Below, one piece after another: positions 1 to 8,735 of a stretch of DNA of 17,820 nucleotides. This stretch comes from Clostridia bacterium (GTDB taxonomy: Bacteria > Bacillota_A > Clostridia > Christensenellales > Aristaeellaceae). The position numbers were made by a program, and so were the translations under genes. Location of the stretch: the NCBI GenBank assembly GCA_017509065.1, contig JAFWQM010000163.1, positions 1 to 17,820 on the forward strand, in the 5' to 3' direction. Below the pieces are notes generated by a model. That model was not told where the DNA came from and did not search any database. It worked only from the letters and a program-made list of their open reading frames with translations. The number at the start of each line of letters is the position of its first letter. Position 1 is the stretch's first letter.

Positions 1-1
1 C

Positions 2-325
2 TATGAGTTCTATCCCGAAGCCCTGGAGCATGTGATCCGCAAGGTGCACTCGGACTTTCCCGGCAATCTCATTGTCACCGAAAACGGCATTGCCACATCC
101 GATGATACCCGCCGGGTGGAATTCATCCGCAGGGCTTTGCAGGGCGTGGAAAACTGTCTGAATGACGGGATCCCTGTGAAAGGTTACTGCCACTGGAGCC
201 TGATGGATAACTTTGAATGGCAAAAAGGTTTCTCCATGACCTTCGGTCTTATTGCCGTTGATCGCGCCACCCAGAAAAGAAAACCCAAGGAGAGCCTTAA
301 ATACCTGGGCGGTTTTTCAAAATGA
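2..325 (+). CDS. GH1 beta-glucosidase, C-terminal part (5' end outside window)
   Basis: The reading frame is open from base 2 and ends at TGA 323-325, giving about 107 C-terminal residues of a family that is usually 440-480 aa. The VTENG motif near the start holds the GH1 catalytic nucleophile Glu. Further on, GYCHWSLMDNFEW matches the conserved GH1 aglycone/glycone-site block, followed by the usual FGL-x-xVD and KRKPKES ending. The DNFEW type ending points to a plain beta-glucosidase or related beta-glycosidase rather than a 6-phospho-beta-glucosidase, which carries a different block there. It probably acts in the cytosol on imported oligosaccharides, but the N-terminus is not visible. It lies upstream of the CE15 esterase gene on the same strand; that gene has its own promoter. 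Confidence 0.95.
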   Translation, partial: YEFYPEALEHVIRKVHSDFPGNLIVTENGIATSDDTRRVEFIRRALQGVENCLNDGIPVKGYCHWSLMDNFEWQKGFSMTFGLIAVDRATQKRKPKESLKYLGGFSK

Positions 326-340
326 AACACGTAGGTCAGC

Positions 341-562
341 ATGATATTTGAACACAGAATTTGGCCGGATCAACCTGTCAACGTTTCCTTGCCGGATGAT
401 TTTGGGCTGGATGTGATTGGTACCTATATGGTGACCGTGTGCAAGGACAAAGCAATGGCGTTCGAACTTATTAACCAAACTGAGATGAAGGATCGATCCT
501 CATTTGACCACCTGATCGGAACGGAAGATTCAGTATCATTCGCGCTTCACTCCCCAGAATAA
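341..562 (+). CDS. Doubtful small ORF, 73 aa, unknown
   Basis: An open frame starts 15 bases after the GH1 stop and runs to TAA at 560-562. I do not recognise the product. It is acidic, has no signal peptide or membrane segment, and its start lacks a good Shine-Dalgarno sequence. It could be a real small protein cotranscribed with the GH1 gene, or a decayed remnant of a longer gene. The rest of the 326-703 gap holds only the promoter region of the esterase gene. Confidence 0.3.
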   Translation: MIFEHRIWPDQPVNVSLPDDFGLDVIGTYMVTVCKDKAMAFELINQTEMKDRSSFDHLIGTEDSVSFALHSPE

Positions 563-565
563 GAA

Positions 566-580
566 ATGCAGATTCTGTAT
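566..580. promoter_or_regulatory. Weak candidate regulator site, ATGCAGATTCTGTAT
   Basis: This near-palindrome lies about 20 bases upstream of the putative -35 of the esterase gene. Read on either strand it resembles the GCAGAAT motif found at the AraC-controlled promoters near 10.7 and 11.7 kb, with a mismatch (ACAGAAT on the minus strand). The link is inference. Confidence 0.25.
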
Positions 581-601
581 AGAAATGGACAGGATACGTA
601 A

Positions 602-629
602 TTGAAAACAATAACGGATCTTGTATCAT
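602..629 (+). promoter_or_regulatory. Putative sigma-A promoter of the CE15 esterase gene
   Basis: TTGAAA (602-607) and TATCAT (624-629) are separated by 16 bases. Transcription would start near 636, leaving a leader of about 68 bases before the ATG at 704, with GGGAGG at 691-696 as ribosome site. Confidence 0.5.
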
Positions 630-703
630 GGTATGTAAAGAATGCCGTCTGTTTCTCCAGGATGAGAATACAGGATCGCAAAACAAAAAAGGGAGGATCG
701 AAC

Positions 704-3664
704 ATGAAAAAGACATTGAGCCTGTTCCTCGCAGTGGCCATGCTGCTCTCCGTTCACTCTGCTGTATTGGCAGAGAATACGGAAGCACCGCGCAGCTACT
801 TCCCCTATCCGGCGGAGCTGGAAAACCTGCCGGAAAACCCCAACCTGCCGGATCTGTTTGAGTTCTATGACAAAACCGCCGATCCCGATGGAAGCGGGCG
901 AGTTGAAACGCCTGATGAATGGGATGCCCGTGCCGCGGAAATCAAAGACATGGCGCAGTATTACCTGTATGGCAGCCGCATGGACCCGCTCAAGAGTGAC
1001 ACCGCAGTAACGGCTGTGCGGGAAAATTATGACTATCAGTGGGCGGACGGCATCATGCAGAGCGCGCCTTCCCGCTGGGGTTATACGGCGCTGCCCCGCC
1101 TGCCGGAGAATTCCTTCACCATGACTGAACGTGACTTTTCTGCCTGGGGCATGGGTTTGTTTTACAGCGACATTGCGCCGAATGATTCCTTCGTATACAG
1201 CGGCGAGGACTTTGAAATGCCCGAAGGTTTGGCAGCCTGGAAGGAGGGAGACACCTGGCAGGAGCATACCGATGCGGTGACCCGCGTCACGCTGCCTACC
1301 GTAACGGTTGAGATGCTGATTAAGGACACCAATCCGGCCAATGCCGCCTATGTGAGCGAAGCCGCCAAGGAGGGCGTGACCTGGACATTCAGCGTCCGCT
1401 TCCCTGCCGAAGCGCCGACAGTAGACGGCATAGTGCGTGACGCGCATTCCAGCCGCTACGGCACCGGCTATCCCCTGGTGGTGGCCATCAGCGGGCTGAC
1501 CGAGCAGCAGATCGTGACGCTCAACAATAACGGCTACGCTTACATCCAGGTGAATGATACCGCCGATCCCGACAACGGACAGGTAAGCGTATATGAAAAG
1601 CTCTATCCTCCGAAAGACATCGTTGTTCACAACGACAACACCACCGAAAACGAATACATGGTGGACAGCGGCGACCTGATGCACTCCGCCTGGATCGCCA
1701 GCCGTGCCTTGGACGCCATTGAGAACTATATGGCCCTGTCCGCTGAAGAAAAAGAGGCGCTCAATGAAAATGTGATCATCCCCGATATCGACGTGTATTC
1801 CTCCGCTGTCACCGGCTGCTCCAACAACGGCAAGCGCGCCTTGATGGCTGCTTTGTATGACACGGGCGACAATGGAGATACCCGCTTTGATATTGCCGCC
1901 CCCTGCGATTCCGGTTCCGCAGGTTTGATCGGCTTCCGGTATTTGACTGAAGGCGAGCTCTTCAGCTATGAACCGCCGATCCAGGATACCGCCGGAACGG
2001 TGAATGATTTCCCCTATGGATTGAATGAAACCATGCAGCGTGCGATACAAAACACCGGTGAAGATCAATGGTTCCTGGATCGAGCCCAGATTTTCACGGT
2101 GCGCCCCGATGTGGCGGATAATACGCCCTTTGATATCCATTCCGTACTCGCGTCCTTCGCCACGCCCAAGGAGGAACGCTACATTATCACCTGGACCGGT
2201 GAAGGAACCAATGGTTGGGGCAACCATCCCGCTTGCATCCTGAATATCCTGGCAGCCAAAGAAGCTTTTGAACTGTTGGGCCAGGGCGGCAACGTCGTTG
2301 CCATTGCCCGCGATCTGGCGCATGCCAGTCAGGATCGAGACCTGCCTGAACTCATGGCGATCATGGATCATCTGTTCTACGGCACAGAGAATTTCGTTCG
2401 CAAATACCATAAGACGCTCACCAAAGAGAATGGTATTGAAGCCATTGACGGAAACGGCACCATCATGCCGACCAAGGTGTATGAATCCGCCTTTGAAATG
2501 ACCCGTTATCCTTACTATCTTTCTTCTTCCGCTATTCGCTGGGCCAGGCCTGGCAAACACATCCTGTGGACTGAACAGAACAACGTCACCGAAGGCGTGC
2601 CCATGACTTTCCAGTTCCATACCGATGCAGCAAAGGTTGAGCTGACATTGACTGACGGAGAAACCGTTCTTTCCGCCGATGCAGTAGACGGTATCGCCAC
2701 GATTTCCATTACCGCAGAGCAGGCAAAGGGCGGCCGCTATTCCGCCACTGCCATTGGGGATCTGGACAGCCGCACCATCGACATCTGCGGATGGACGATC
2801 AATGACGCTCTTCGTCATGCCGTTGGAGATAACAGCGCACTGGGCCATGATGTAGGTTCCGGCATCTGCTTCACTACCAAGCTGACGAATTACGACAGCA
2901 CCGAAGACCCCGTACTGCTTTATCTGAACGGCGAAGCGGTGCCCGCGGACATCTACGATTATGACAATAAAATTGTTCTGGAAGATGGCACGGTCATTCC
3001 GCAGAGCGGCTATCTGCAGCCCTTCGGCGCTACGCTGACCCTGTATCCCGGCACTATGGGTTATGAGGCACCTATGGGCGGCGTCATCGTATTCTCTGTG
3101 CGCAATGCCAAAATCGAAGCGCTCCAGGGCTATATCGTCAACATGGATGTGGAATACGAGAAATTCTGCCCCAGCGGAAACCGGATGCGCTTTAAGACCA
3201 CCTATCAGACCATTAACACCCAGACGCCGACCTGGCAGCCAGAGCTGCGGCAGAACACACCGAAGCTTGGTTTGCCCAAGGATGATAACGTTTGGCCGAT
3301 CCTGGGGAATTGGTACAGCGATTATGATGAAAATGGTGCGTTCAAGCCGTTGGATGAGATCCGTCCGGCAATCACCAAAGACGGCAAGTCTGCCTATGCG
3401 CCTGAAATCACCCTGGCCGCTTCCGATGAGAACGGTTTCGTCCTTTCCTTCAGTAAACCGGTTAATCCTCATGATTTTGCCCTCGCGGTGAATACTGTGT
3501 CGGGATATGAATGGACATGGGATGAAGGCTGCCAAACGGTTACGGTCACCTATGCTGAACCTGTGGAGGCAGGAACGGAAGTTTCCGTGTTCGTGTTCCG
3601 CTCTGTGGATATGGAAGGCAACATGATCGGCGGTCCCGTGCATCTGACCGCTGCCGCGCAATAA
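704..3664 (+). CDS. Secreted CE15-like glucuronoyl esterase with C-terminal Ig-like domain, 986 aa
   Basis: The ATG at 704 is chosen over the longer frame (TTG 602) because GGGAGG lies 7 bases upstream and a typical signal peptide begins there (basic MKK, hydrophobic core, cut after VLA near residue 23). The EW-x-AR...YYLYG block near residue 72 and the serine-hydrolase motif GCSNNGK with Ser373 match carbohydrate esterase family 15. These enzymes cleave esters between lignin alcohols and (methyl)glucuronate side chains of xylan. The segment PFDIHSVLASFATPKE followed by LAHAS (His540) fits the usual CE15 histidine region. Two active-site positions are unusual: family GCSRxGK normally has Arg where Asn374 stands, and the acidic residue expected in the P-x-ESG segment is Asp402 in PCDSG. 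The protein is about twice the usual length. Residues 600-890 are beta-rich and unassigned, and residues 900-986 resemble an SbsA/Big-type Ig-like domain. No anchor or cellulosome dockerin is visible. Confidence 0.85.
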   Translation: MKKTLSLFLAVAMLLSVHSAVLAENTEAPRSYFPYPAELENLPENPNLPDLFEFYDKTADPDGSGRVETPDEWDARAAEIKDMAQYYLYGSRMDPLKSDTAVTAVRENYDYQWADGIMQSAPSRWGYTALPRLPENSFTMTERDFSAWGMGLFYSDIAPNDSFVYSGEDFEMPEGLAAWKEGDTWQEHTDAVTRVTLPTVTVEMLIKDTNPANAAYVSEAAKEGVTWTFSVRFPAEAPTVDGIVRDAHSSRYGTGYPLVVAISGLTEQQIVTLNNNGYAYIQVNDTADPDNGQVSVYEKLYPPKDIVVHNDNTTENEYMVDSGDLMHSAWIASRALDAIENYMALSAEEKEALNENVIIPDIDVYSSAVTGCSNNGKRALMAALYDTGDNGDTRFDIAAPCDSGSAGLIGFRYLTEGELFSYEPPIQDTAGTVNDFPYGLNETMQRAIQNTGEDQWFLDRAQIFTVRPDVADNTPFDIHSVLASFATPKEERYIITWTGEGTNGWGNHPACILNILAAKEAFELLGQGGNVVAIARDLAHASQDRDLPELMAIMDHLFYGTENFVRKYHKTLTKENGIEAIDGNGTIMPTKVYESAFEMTRYPYYLSSSAIRWARPGKHILWTEQNNVTEGVPMTFQFHTDAAKVELTLTDGETVLSADAVDGIATISITAEQAKGGRYSATAIGDLDSRTIDICGWTINDALRHAVGDNSALGHDVGSGICFTTKLTNYDSTEDPVLLYLNGEAVPADIYDYDNKIVLEDGTVIPQSGYLQPFGATLTLYPGTMGYEAPMGGVIVFSVRNAKIEALQGYIVNMDVEYEKFCPSGNRMRFKTTYQTINTQTPTWQPELRQNTPKLGLPKDDNVWPILGNWYSDYDENGAFKPLDEIRPAITKDGKSAYAPEITLAASDENGFVLSFSKPVNPHDFALAVNTVSGYEWTWDEGCQTVTVTYAEPVEAGTEVSVFVFRSVDMEGNMIGGPVHLTAAAQ

Positions 3665-3691
3665 TCGGCAGACGAACAATTATCATATTGC

Positions 3692-4053
3692 GCCGGGGCC
3701 TGAAGGCCCCGGTCAGGTTGTCGACAAAGTCGACAACCTGCCATCGAAAGTCAGCTAAAGCAGTCTTTCGATGGGGACATCAATTTGTTGTAAAATGACG
3801 TTTCCGGGCAAGTGTGCCTGGAAAACGCTCATTTTACGGTCATAAATTGATATTGGAAGCAAATTTCATTTGCTTGCCCGTGGCCTTCCGGCCCGCCCTA
3901 CGCTGAAAACCGGCCCAAGGGCAGGTTTTCCGGGCGCTACGGGCCCCGGCGACGTACATGCCGCCGCCTGCGGATTTCAATCGAAGGGCTTCGGCCCTTC
4001 GATGCATCCCGGAGTCTTTTTCGACAATCCGGCCGGGGCCTGAAGGCCCCGGT
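3692..4053. repeat. Mosaic of consecutive hairpins bounded by two identical hairpin copies
   Basis: This gene-free stretch consists almost wholly of inverted repeats. In order: ccggggcc/ggccccgg with tgaa loop (3693-3712); a perfect 12-bp stem caggttgtcgac with aaa loop (3714-3740); ccatcgaaag/ctttcgatgg (3741-3774); a long imperfect stem with gtaaaatga/tcattttac at its core (3779-3851); aagcaaat/atttgctt (3857-3875); ggcc/ggcc (3882-3893); gaaaacc/ggttttc (3905-3930); a 10-bp stem atcgaagggc with a cTTCGg tetraloop (3980-4003); and a second exact copy of the first hairpin (4033-4052). It may be a compound intergenic repeat (REP/BIME-like) or a structured 3' UTR of the esterase mRNA. A 98-residue minus-strand frame here is not credible as a gene. 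Confidence 0.7.
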
Positions 4054-4057
4054 TTTT
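4033..4057 (+). terminator. Rho-independent terminator, + strand
   Basis: An 8-bp GC stem (ccggggcc, tgaa loop, ggccccgg) is followed at once by TTTTT. It is the first proper terminator after the esterase gene, about 370 bases past its stop codon. Confidence 0.75.
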
Positions 4058-4107
4058 CGTATGGAGGTTTGGGATAAATTTCTTCTGCCGCATCCGTCAA
4101 ACGTATG

Positions 4108-4149
4108 AAAAAATGCTGCTTCCGCGTCTTTTTCATGACCCCGAAGCAG
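4108..4149 (-). terminator. Rho-independent terminator of the GH115 operon
   Basis: Read on the minus strand, ctgcttc (4149-4143) pairs with gaagcag (4122-4116) across a 20-base loop, and a run of T follows (AAAAAA at 4108-4113 on the plus strand). It lies about 30 bases past the GH115 stop. Confidence 0.65.
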
Positions 4150-4178
4150 ATATGATATTGAAACGGAAAATGCGTTTT

Positions 4179-7028
4179 TTATTTACATTGAAAGCTTGTC
4201 ACAGGCCCTAAGTAGGAAACTGGAAGTTCCTTTTCTGCCGGATACAAAACAATCCGCTCAAAGGCCACGAAAGGTGACCCGCCGTACAGACGCAAATGGT
4301 TGATGCCGGCAGTGCAGGAAACGGTCATTTGTTTGATTCGGATGTTGTTCCGCACACACATGTCCCATTCCCGGCAATTCAGCTTCAAGGATTGGAAGCC
4401 TTCTTCCGCACCATTGATTTCCATGATTTCACCGCCATTCAATTGAAAGCCAAAGCATAAGCGATGACGCATATCGGCTGTGTTGGAAGGGGCCATATAC
4501 AGAAGCATTGTATATTTGCCTGTCCGTTTTGCTTCAAAGGTATATTCCACCCAGGGACGTTCCTCCGCATCGGATACATCCCGCGCCGGCGGAAGTACTT
4601 TGACAGCGCTGCCGGTGCGTCCGTAAGGCGTCAAAAGGACAAAAGCTGATTCCATGCTGTCCTGTTTCGAGGTAAAGCCTCCCGCGTCCATACAGACCAT
4701 ACCGTTTTCTTCCAAATAACAGCCTGCCGGAAAAGACGACAGATCACGGTTCTCCGCTTCAACCAGGATTCTTGCTTCCGCGCTTCCATGCACCAGGATC
4801 ACCCCGGTATCCCGGCCTTTCAGGATCGCCCGGTCAATGGTGATCATGAGGACATCCTTATCCGCTGTCACACCGTTGGTACGCGATAAGCGAAGCCAGG
4901 GGCAATCCGTTTCCAATGTATAAGAGACGGGTTCTCTGCTCGCACACGCCAAATCAACACGCAGTTCGGACACACCCTGCCGCAGCGCGTCATCCAACCG
5001 CAGGGTATCTCCTGTCCAGCGGCTGCCGATGGTGAAACGTCCGCTCAGTGTATCGGCGGCCAGCAGCCTGGGCTGATTGGCTCCTTCAACATAGGTCATG
5101 GAAGGATACAGGCAGCCGTCCGAGCACCAGCTTGTAAAGCCTATGTGCTCGCTCAGCGCCATGCCGTCAAAGCGGCCTCCGCCGATGGCATGGTATTGCG
5201 CCGTCAGGTTTCTGTCTTTGATAATGCGTGCTTTGATCCTCTCTGCCCAGCGGTTGGCCTCCATGCGCCCCTGGGAAGCATAAAACTGATTCCTTCCTGC
5301 GCACAGCCACATTATGCAGTGATTGGCGGAGGCCGCAGCGGGGTAATACAGCAGATCCCAAAACGCGGGAAGCGCTTTTTTAGGACACTTTTCCAATAAA
5401 GCCGCCGCTTCCTTTTCGATTCGGGCGGCTTGTTCCAGCAGATTTTCCGCTTCGCGGAAATGAACCGGATGATAGACGCTTGCATTCATGATCTCCGGTT
5501 TTCGGTTATGGTTGATCAGGGTATAGGCGTCCAGCAGGCGGCAGATCACACGCCTGTTTTCTTCAGTGAAAGTCCCTCCAAACTGCTGATCCACCCAGTG
5601 GGCTGTCCACGCGCCGGTGCTGTTCAGCCTTTTCGTGCTCCAGGCATCCATATCATAAGCCAGCTCCATAAAATAGCATAGCGGATATTCCAGCAAACAA
5701 ATATCTCCGATATTGGCGATCCAAACTTCCCGGATGCCGCCATCATATGCGGTGGTCAGCTGTTCCCACATTTTGGGCAGGTAATTCGTATTCATCCAGT
5801 CGTAAGCGTATGCGCCGCCATGAAAATCCAGATGATAATAGAGGCCGAAGCCGCCTTTATGAGGAAGCATCTCCTGGGTCGGCAGAGAGCGCAGGTTGCC
5901 GAAATTATCGTCTGTGAGCATCAGCGTGACCCCTTCAAGCGCTGGATCATTCATCAGTCCCGGTGTTTCCTCATCTCCATAGTAAAACCTCTCCACTTCC
6001 GTAAAGAGAACAAAAAGCCTTTTAACCTCATCCAATTGAGGACGAATCCATTTTCGGATCAGACCATTCTGCGCCTGAAGCACATCCCGAAGCAAAGCGA
6101 TATTCTCGCTGAGCCCTGCGCCGTTTCCCAGAATAGGCGTATCCTGTTCGCCGCGCATACCGACTGTGATATAGTTATCATACGGCTTGTTCCTTTTGAG
6201 CCCATCCTCCCAGAAACGCAGGATGCCTTCCCGATTGGCGCGAAAATCCCAGGCATCCCCATAAACGGAATCTTTGCCGCGCATCAAACGGTATTCTTCA
6301 CCTGCCCGCATGCACGGTTCATGGTGGGACGTACCCATCACGATACCCATCTCATCCGCCAGGGCAGCGCTATCCAATCCGGGCCCATCCAGACTGAAAC
6401 AGCTTTTCCACATGGCGGGCCACAGATAGTTTCCTTTGAGACGCAGGATCAATTCAAACACATGGCTGTAAAACGCCGCGTTAAAGCCGCCGAAGCGGTT
6501 CCTGGCCCATGTGCCCAGCGCGGGCCATTCGTCGTTTAAGAAGATTCCGCGATACCGTACAGAAGGTTCTTTCGATATGTGGGTATCCTTTTCCGTCAGG
6601 ATCACCTTGCCGCGTTTCTCGGGAAGCGCCTCAGACCAATCCACCAGCGGAGAAACACCCAACAGCTCGCTCAGATGGAAAAGCCCGTAGATCGTGCCCC
6701 GTTTATCGCTGCCCGCGATCACAAGCGCGGTTCCGATCTGGGGAAAAGGCTGCTCCACCAGTTGAAACAGGTAGCATTCCCATTTGTTTTCAATAGCGGA
6801 TAGATCAATTCTGCCCGTTTCGGACAATTGCCGCAGCCATCCGCTTTTCCCAATCGTTCCGATCAATACCGCCTGCGGCGCCGGATTCAAGGATTCGCTC
6901 CGCTTGGGGCGTTTCCCGATCACCTTTTGCACATCCCCGCAAACGAGATCGGCAACCCTTTTTACACCTGGGAAAGCGGTTTGCTCGCAGCAAAACAGCG
7001 GAACATCCTGATGGAATAACAGCTGCAT
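4179..7028 (-). CDS. GH115 xylan alpha-1,2-glucuronidase, cytosolic, 949 aa
   Basis: Family GH115 removes glucuronic or 4-O-methylglucuronic acid from xylan and xylo-oligosaccharides. Residues 105-124 (AGSDKRGTIYGLFHLSELLG) close the N-terminal domain. The catalytic domain follows with NDEWPALGTW (165-174), LRLKGNYLWPAMW (195-207), MGTSHHEPCMRAGEEY (231-246) and GMRGEQD (290-296), all typical family blocks; the Glu of the last one is a likely active-site residue. The C-terminal third carries a beta-rich GH115_C-like region. No signal peptide is present, so it acts on imported substrate. The start at 7028 is preferred to an in-frame ATG 21 codons upstream because GGAGG (minus strand of 7035-7039) lies 6 bases before it and the upstream residues show no family similarity. 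It is the last gene of the transporter operon, 81 bases after the binding-protein gene, and pairs logically with the CE15 esterase. Confidence 0.94.
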   Translation of the reverse strand: MQLLFHQDVPLFCCEQTAFPGVKRVADLVCGDVQKVIGKRPKRSESLNPAPQAVLIGTIGKSGWLRQLSETGRIDLSAIENKWECYLFQLVEQPFPQIGTALVIAGSDKRGTIYGLFHLSELLGVSPLVDWSEALPEKRGKVILTEKDTHISKEPSVRYRGIFLNDEWPALGTWARNRFGGFNAAFYSHVFELILRLKGNYLWPAMWKSCFSLDGPGLDSAALADEMGIVMGTSHHEPCMRAGEEYRLMRGKDSVYGDAWDFRANREGILRFWEDGLKRNKPYDNYITVGMRGEQDTPILGNGAGLSENIALLRDVLQAQNGLIRKWIRPQLDEVKRLFVLFTEVERFYYGDEETPGLMNDPALEGVTLMLTDDNFGNLRSLPTQEMLPHKGGFGLYYHLDFHGGAYAYDWMNTNYLPKMWEQLTTAYDGGIREVWIANIGDICLLEYPLCYFMELAYDMDAWSTKRLNSTGAWTAHWVDQQFGGTFTEENRRVICRLLDAYTLINHNRKPEIMNASVYHPVHFREAENLLEQAARIEKEAAALLEKCPKKALPAFWDLLYYPAAASANHCIMWLCAGRNQFYASQGRMEANRWAERIKARIIKDRNLTAQYHAIGGGRFDGMALSEHIGFTSWCSDGCLYPSMTYVEGANQPRLLAADTLSGRFTIGSRWTGDTLRLDDALRQGVSELRVDLACASREPVSYTLETDCPWLRLSRTNGVTADKDVLMITIDRAILKGRDTGVILVHGSAEARILVEAENRDLSSFPAGCYLEENGMVCMDAGGFTSKQDSMESAFVLLTPYGRTGSAVKVLPPARDVSDAEERPWVEYTFEAKRTGKYTMLLYMAPSNTADMRHRLCFGFQLNGGEIMEINGAEEGFQSLKLNCREWDMCVRNNIRIKQMTVSCTAGINHLRLYGGSPFVAFERIVLYPAEKELPVSYLGPVTSFQCK

Positions 7029-7050
7029 TTTTATCCTCCATTCTAAGAAC

Positions 7051-7082
7051 AGGGGATACTGTCCATCCGGACAATATCCCCT
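7051..7082 (-). other. Intercistronic hairpin between binding protein and GH115 genes
   Basis: aggggata (7051-7058) pairs with tatcccct (7075-7082), and inside it tgtcc (7060-7064) pairs with ggaca (7069-7073). No T-run follows on the minus strand, so it is more likely a partial terminator or an mRNA-stabilising stem that favours the binding-protein message over GH115. Confidence 0.55.
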
Positions 7083-7109
7083 GCATATCATGCTTTTTTC
7101 TTGCTTGAA

Positions 7110-8690
7110 TTACTTCGCGTATTGGGCGGGATAAACGCCGGTCAGATAGCCGTTGTCATAGGCCTGGCCGCGTTCTTCCAGAATCTGACGGAGACCGGCT
7201 TCCATGAGCTGGTTCAGCCAGTAATCATAGGTGGCGTCAAACTCATCTGCGGGGCAGGTAACGACCTGCGTCAGGAATTCTCCTTCCTTCTGGGTGACCA
7301 TTTCCTTGTAATCTGTTTCGGCCTGGATTGTCGCCGAACAGTAGCAGGCGGGCAGAGGATCTATTAGCTGATCGGCGTAAGCCTGGGCAACGTAATTTTC
7401 ATAGCCGGTGAAGGCAAGGGCCACAGCCCTGGCGTTCTTTTCAGGAGAGCCGTAATTGTTGCCGTTGGCAATGAAGCACACGTCGCCCGCATGCATCTTG
7501 TATTCGTCGGGCACATCGCTGGTCGCTTTCACGCCCACAGGAATGCCGTCTTCGTTCAAACCTACATAGTTCACGCCTTCCACACCGTTCTGCAGGAAGA
7601 ACATGTTCTCGGGGAGAGACATCCAATCCAGATACTTGATGGCCGCTGCGGCCACTTCATCGCTGACCCAGCCGGGAATGAAGATTTTCAGGCCGTTGGC
7701 GGCATAGGTGCTGTGGAAAGTATAGCCATCTTTGTTGGTCATGCAGTTGGCGGGCAGCCAATAAGCGCCTGGCACATTTTTAGCCATTTCCTGCTGGAAA
7801 GCGGTATCGATGCGGAAGGGGTCATCGTAGGCGGAAATCTTGGTGCCGACCTGACCTAAGTGAAATTTCTGGTTGTTGGAATCGTCCGTGGCGTCCAAAG
7901 GATAGTCGGGATTGATGATGCCGTCATGGTAGAAGGTATTCAGCAGGCGGTAGGCTTCCCGGGCGCCGGGCAGGGTTTCCAGCCAGGTCTGGGAGGCCAG
8001 GTAATCCCGCTCGGTAATGTTTTCCCAATCCAGATAGCTGTTGACCAGCAGGGAGAAGCCCCACAGCGGATTGGCTTCATACATGCCGATGGCATAGGGC
8101 AGGGTCACATCTCCGCCCAGCTTGGCGTCGCGGGCAGCGTACAGATAGGCGATCCACTCATCGCGGGTGGCAGGAACGGCCATATTCAGCTTTTCCAGCC
8201 AATCGCCGCGAACAAACACGCCGATCATGCCAATGCTCAGGCGGCGGGCAACCAGGTTATAACGCACGCCGTCTTCCGCGTTGATGCCGTACTTGAGGCA
8301 TTCTTCGCCGAGGAAAGCTTTCAGGTTGGGGCCATACGCGTCCAACAGCTCGTCCAGGGGTTTGATGCCGCCCATGTCGATGTAGGTCTGCAGGGGAGCA
8401 TCATACGTCACGCACAGGTCAGGCGCTGTGCCTCCGGCCAGCTGGGTGTTGATCAGGGCTGATTCTTCCCAGCGGGAGACAGAAACGAATTCGATCTTGA
8501 TATGATTGGGATCGCCGAAATGCTCCTGCGCATAGTGCAGCTGCATGCAGTCTTCCACGTTGAAGCCTGCGCTGTTGCGGTCGAAGCATTCTACCCGGAG
8601 GGTAATCCAATCATCATTTGCAGCCAGGGAGGCGGGCACCAGGCTCATCACGAGGATGAGGCTCAACAGGAATGCCAGAGTCTTTTTCAC
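7110..8690 (-). CDS. ABC transporter solute-binding protein, family 1 (LplA/YtcQ type), 526 aa
   Basis: This is the extracellular sugar-binding component, probably for acidic xylo-oligosaccharides given the GH115 partner. A GTG start at 8690 is chosen: AAAGGAGAG lies 6 bases upstream, and the signal peptide VKKTLAFLLSLILVMSLVPA begins there. The length and the segments TAPDLCVTYD, FVRGDWLEKLNM-x-VPAT-x-DEW, INPDYPLD and VPGAYWLPA are typical of the large LplA-like binding proteins. The signal peptide ends in PASLAAND, a signal-peptidase I site, and has no lipobox cysteine, although Gram-positive binding proteins are usually lipoproteins. It lies after the two permease genes and before GH115, between two intercistronic hairpins. 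No ATPase gene is present; such systems commonly share an MsmX-type ATPase encoded elsewhere. Confidence 0.92.
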   Translation of the reverse strand: MKKTLAFLLSLILVMSLVPASLAANDDWITLRVECFDRNSAGFNVEDCMQLHYAQEHFGDPNHIKIEFVSVSRWEESALINTQLAGGTAPDLCVTYDAPLQTYIDMGGIKPLDELLDAYGPNLKAFLGEECLKYGINAEDGVRYNLVARRLSIGMIGVFVRGDWLEKLNMAVPATRDEWIAYLYAARDAKLGGDVTLPYAIGMYEANPLWGFSLLVNSYLDWENITERDYLASQTWLETLPGAREAYRLLNTFYHDGIINPDYPLDATDDSNNQKFHLGQVGTKISAYDDPFRIDTAFQQEMAKNVPGAYWLPANCMTNKDGYTFHSTYAANGLKIFIPGWVSDEVAAAAIKYLDWMSLPENMFFLQNGVEGVNYVGLNEDGIPVGVKATSDVPDEYKMHAGDVCFIANGNNYGSPEKNARAVALAFTGYENYVAQAYADQLIDPLPACYCSATIQAETDYKEMVTQKEGEFLTQVVTCPADEFDATYDYWLNQLMEAGLRQILEERGQAYDNGYLTGVYPAQYAK

Positions 8691-8710
8691 GGGAATCTCT
8701 CCTTTCAATA

Positions 8711-8735
8711 TTGATGAACCGCGTCTGCGGATCAA
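8711..8735 (-). other. Hairpin upstream of the binding-protein gene
   Basis: ttgat (8711-8715) pairs with atcaa (8731-8735) and ccgc (8719-8722) with gcgg (8727-8730). It fills most of the 60-base gap between the permease stop and the GTG start and could be a processing or stability element. Confidence 0.4.

Noticed and set aside
626..3679. Minus-strand open frame of 1017 codons
   Set aside because: It lies entirely opposite the CE15 gene, has no ribosome site or recognisable domain, and its composition is that of an antisense shadow.
3840..4136. Minus-strand open frame of 98 codons in the hairpin region
   Set aside because: It reads through several palindromes and a terminator, and its sequence shows no domain character.
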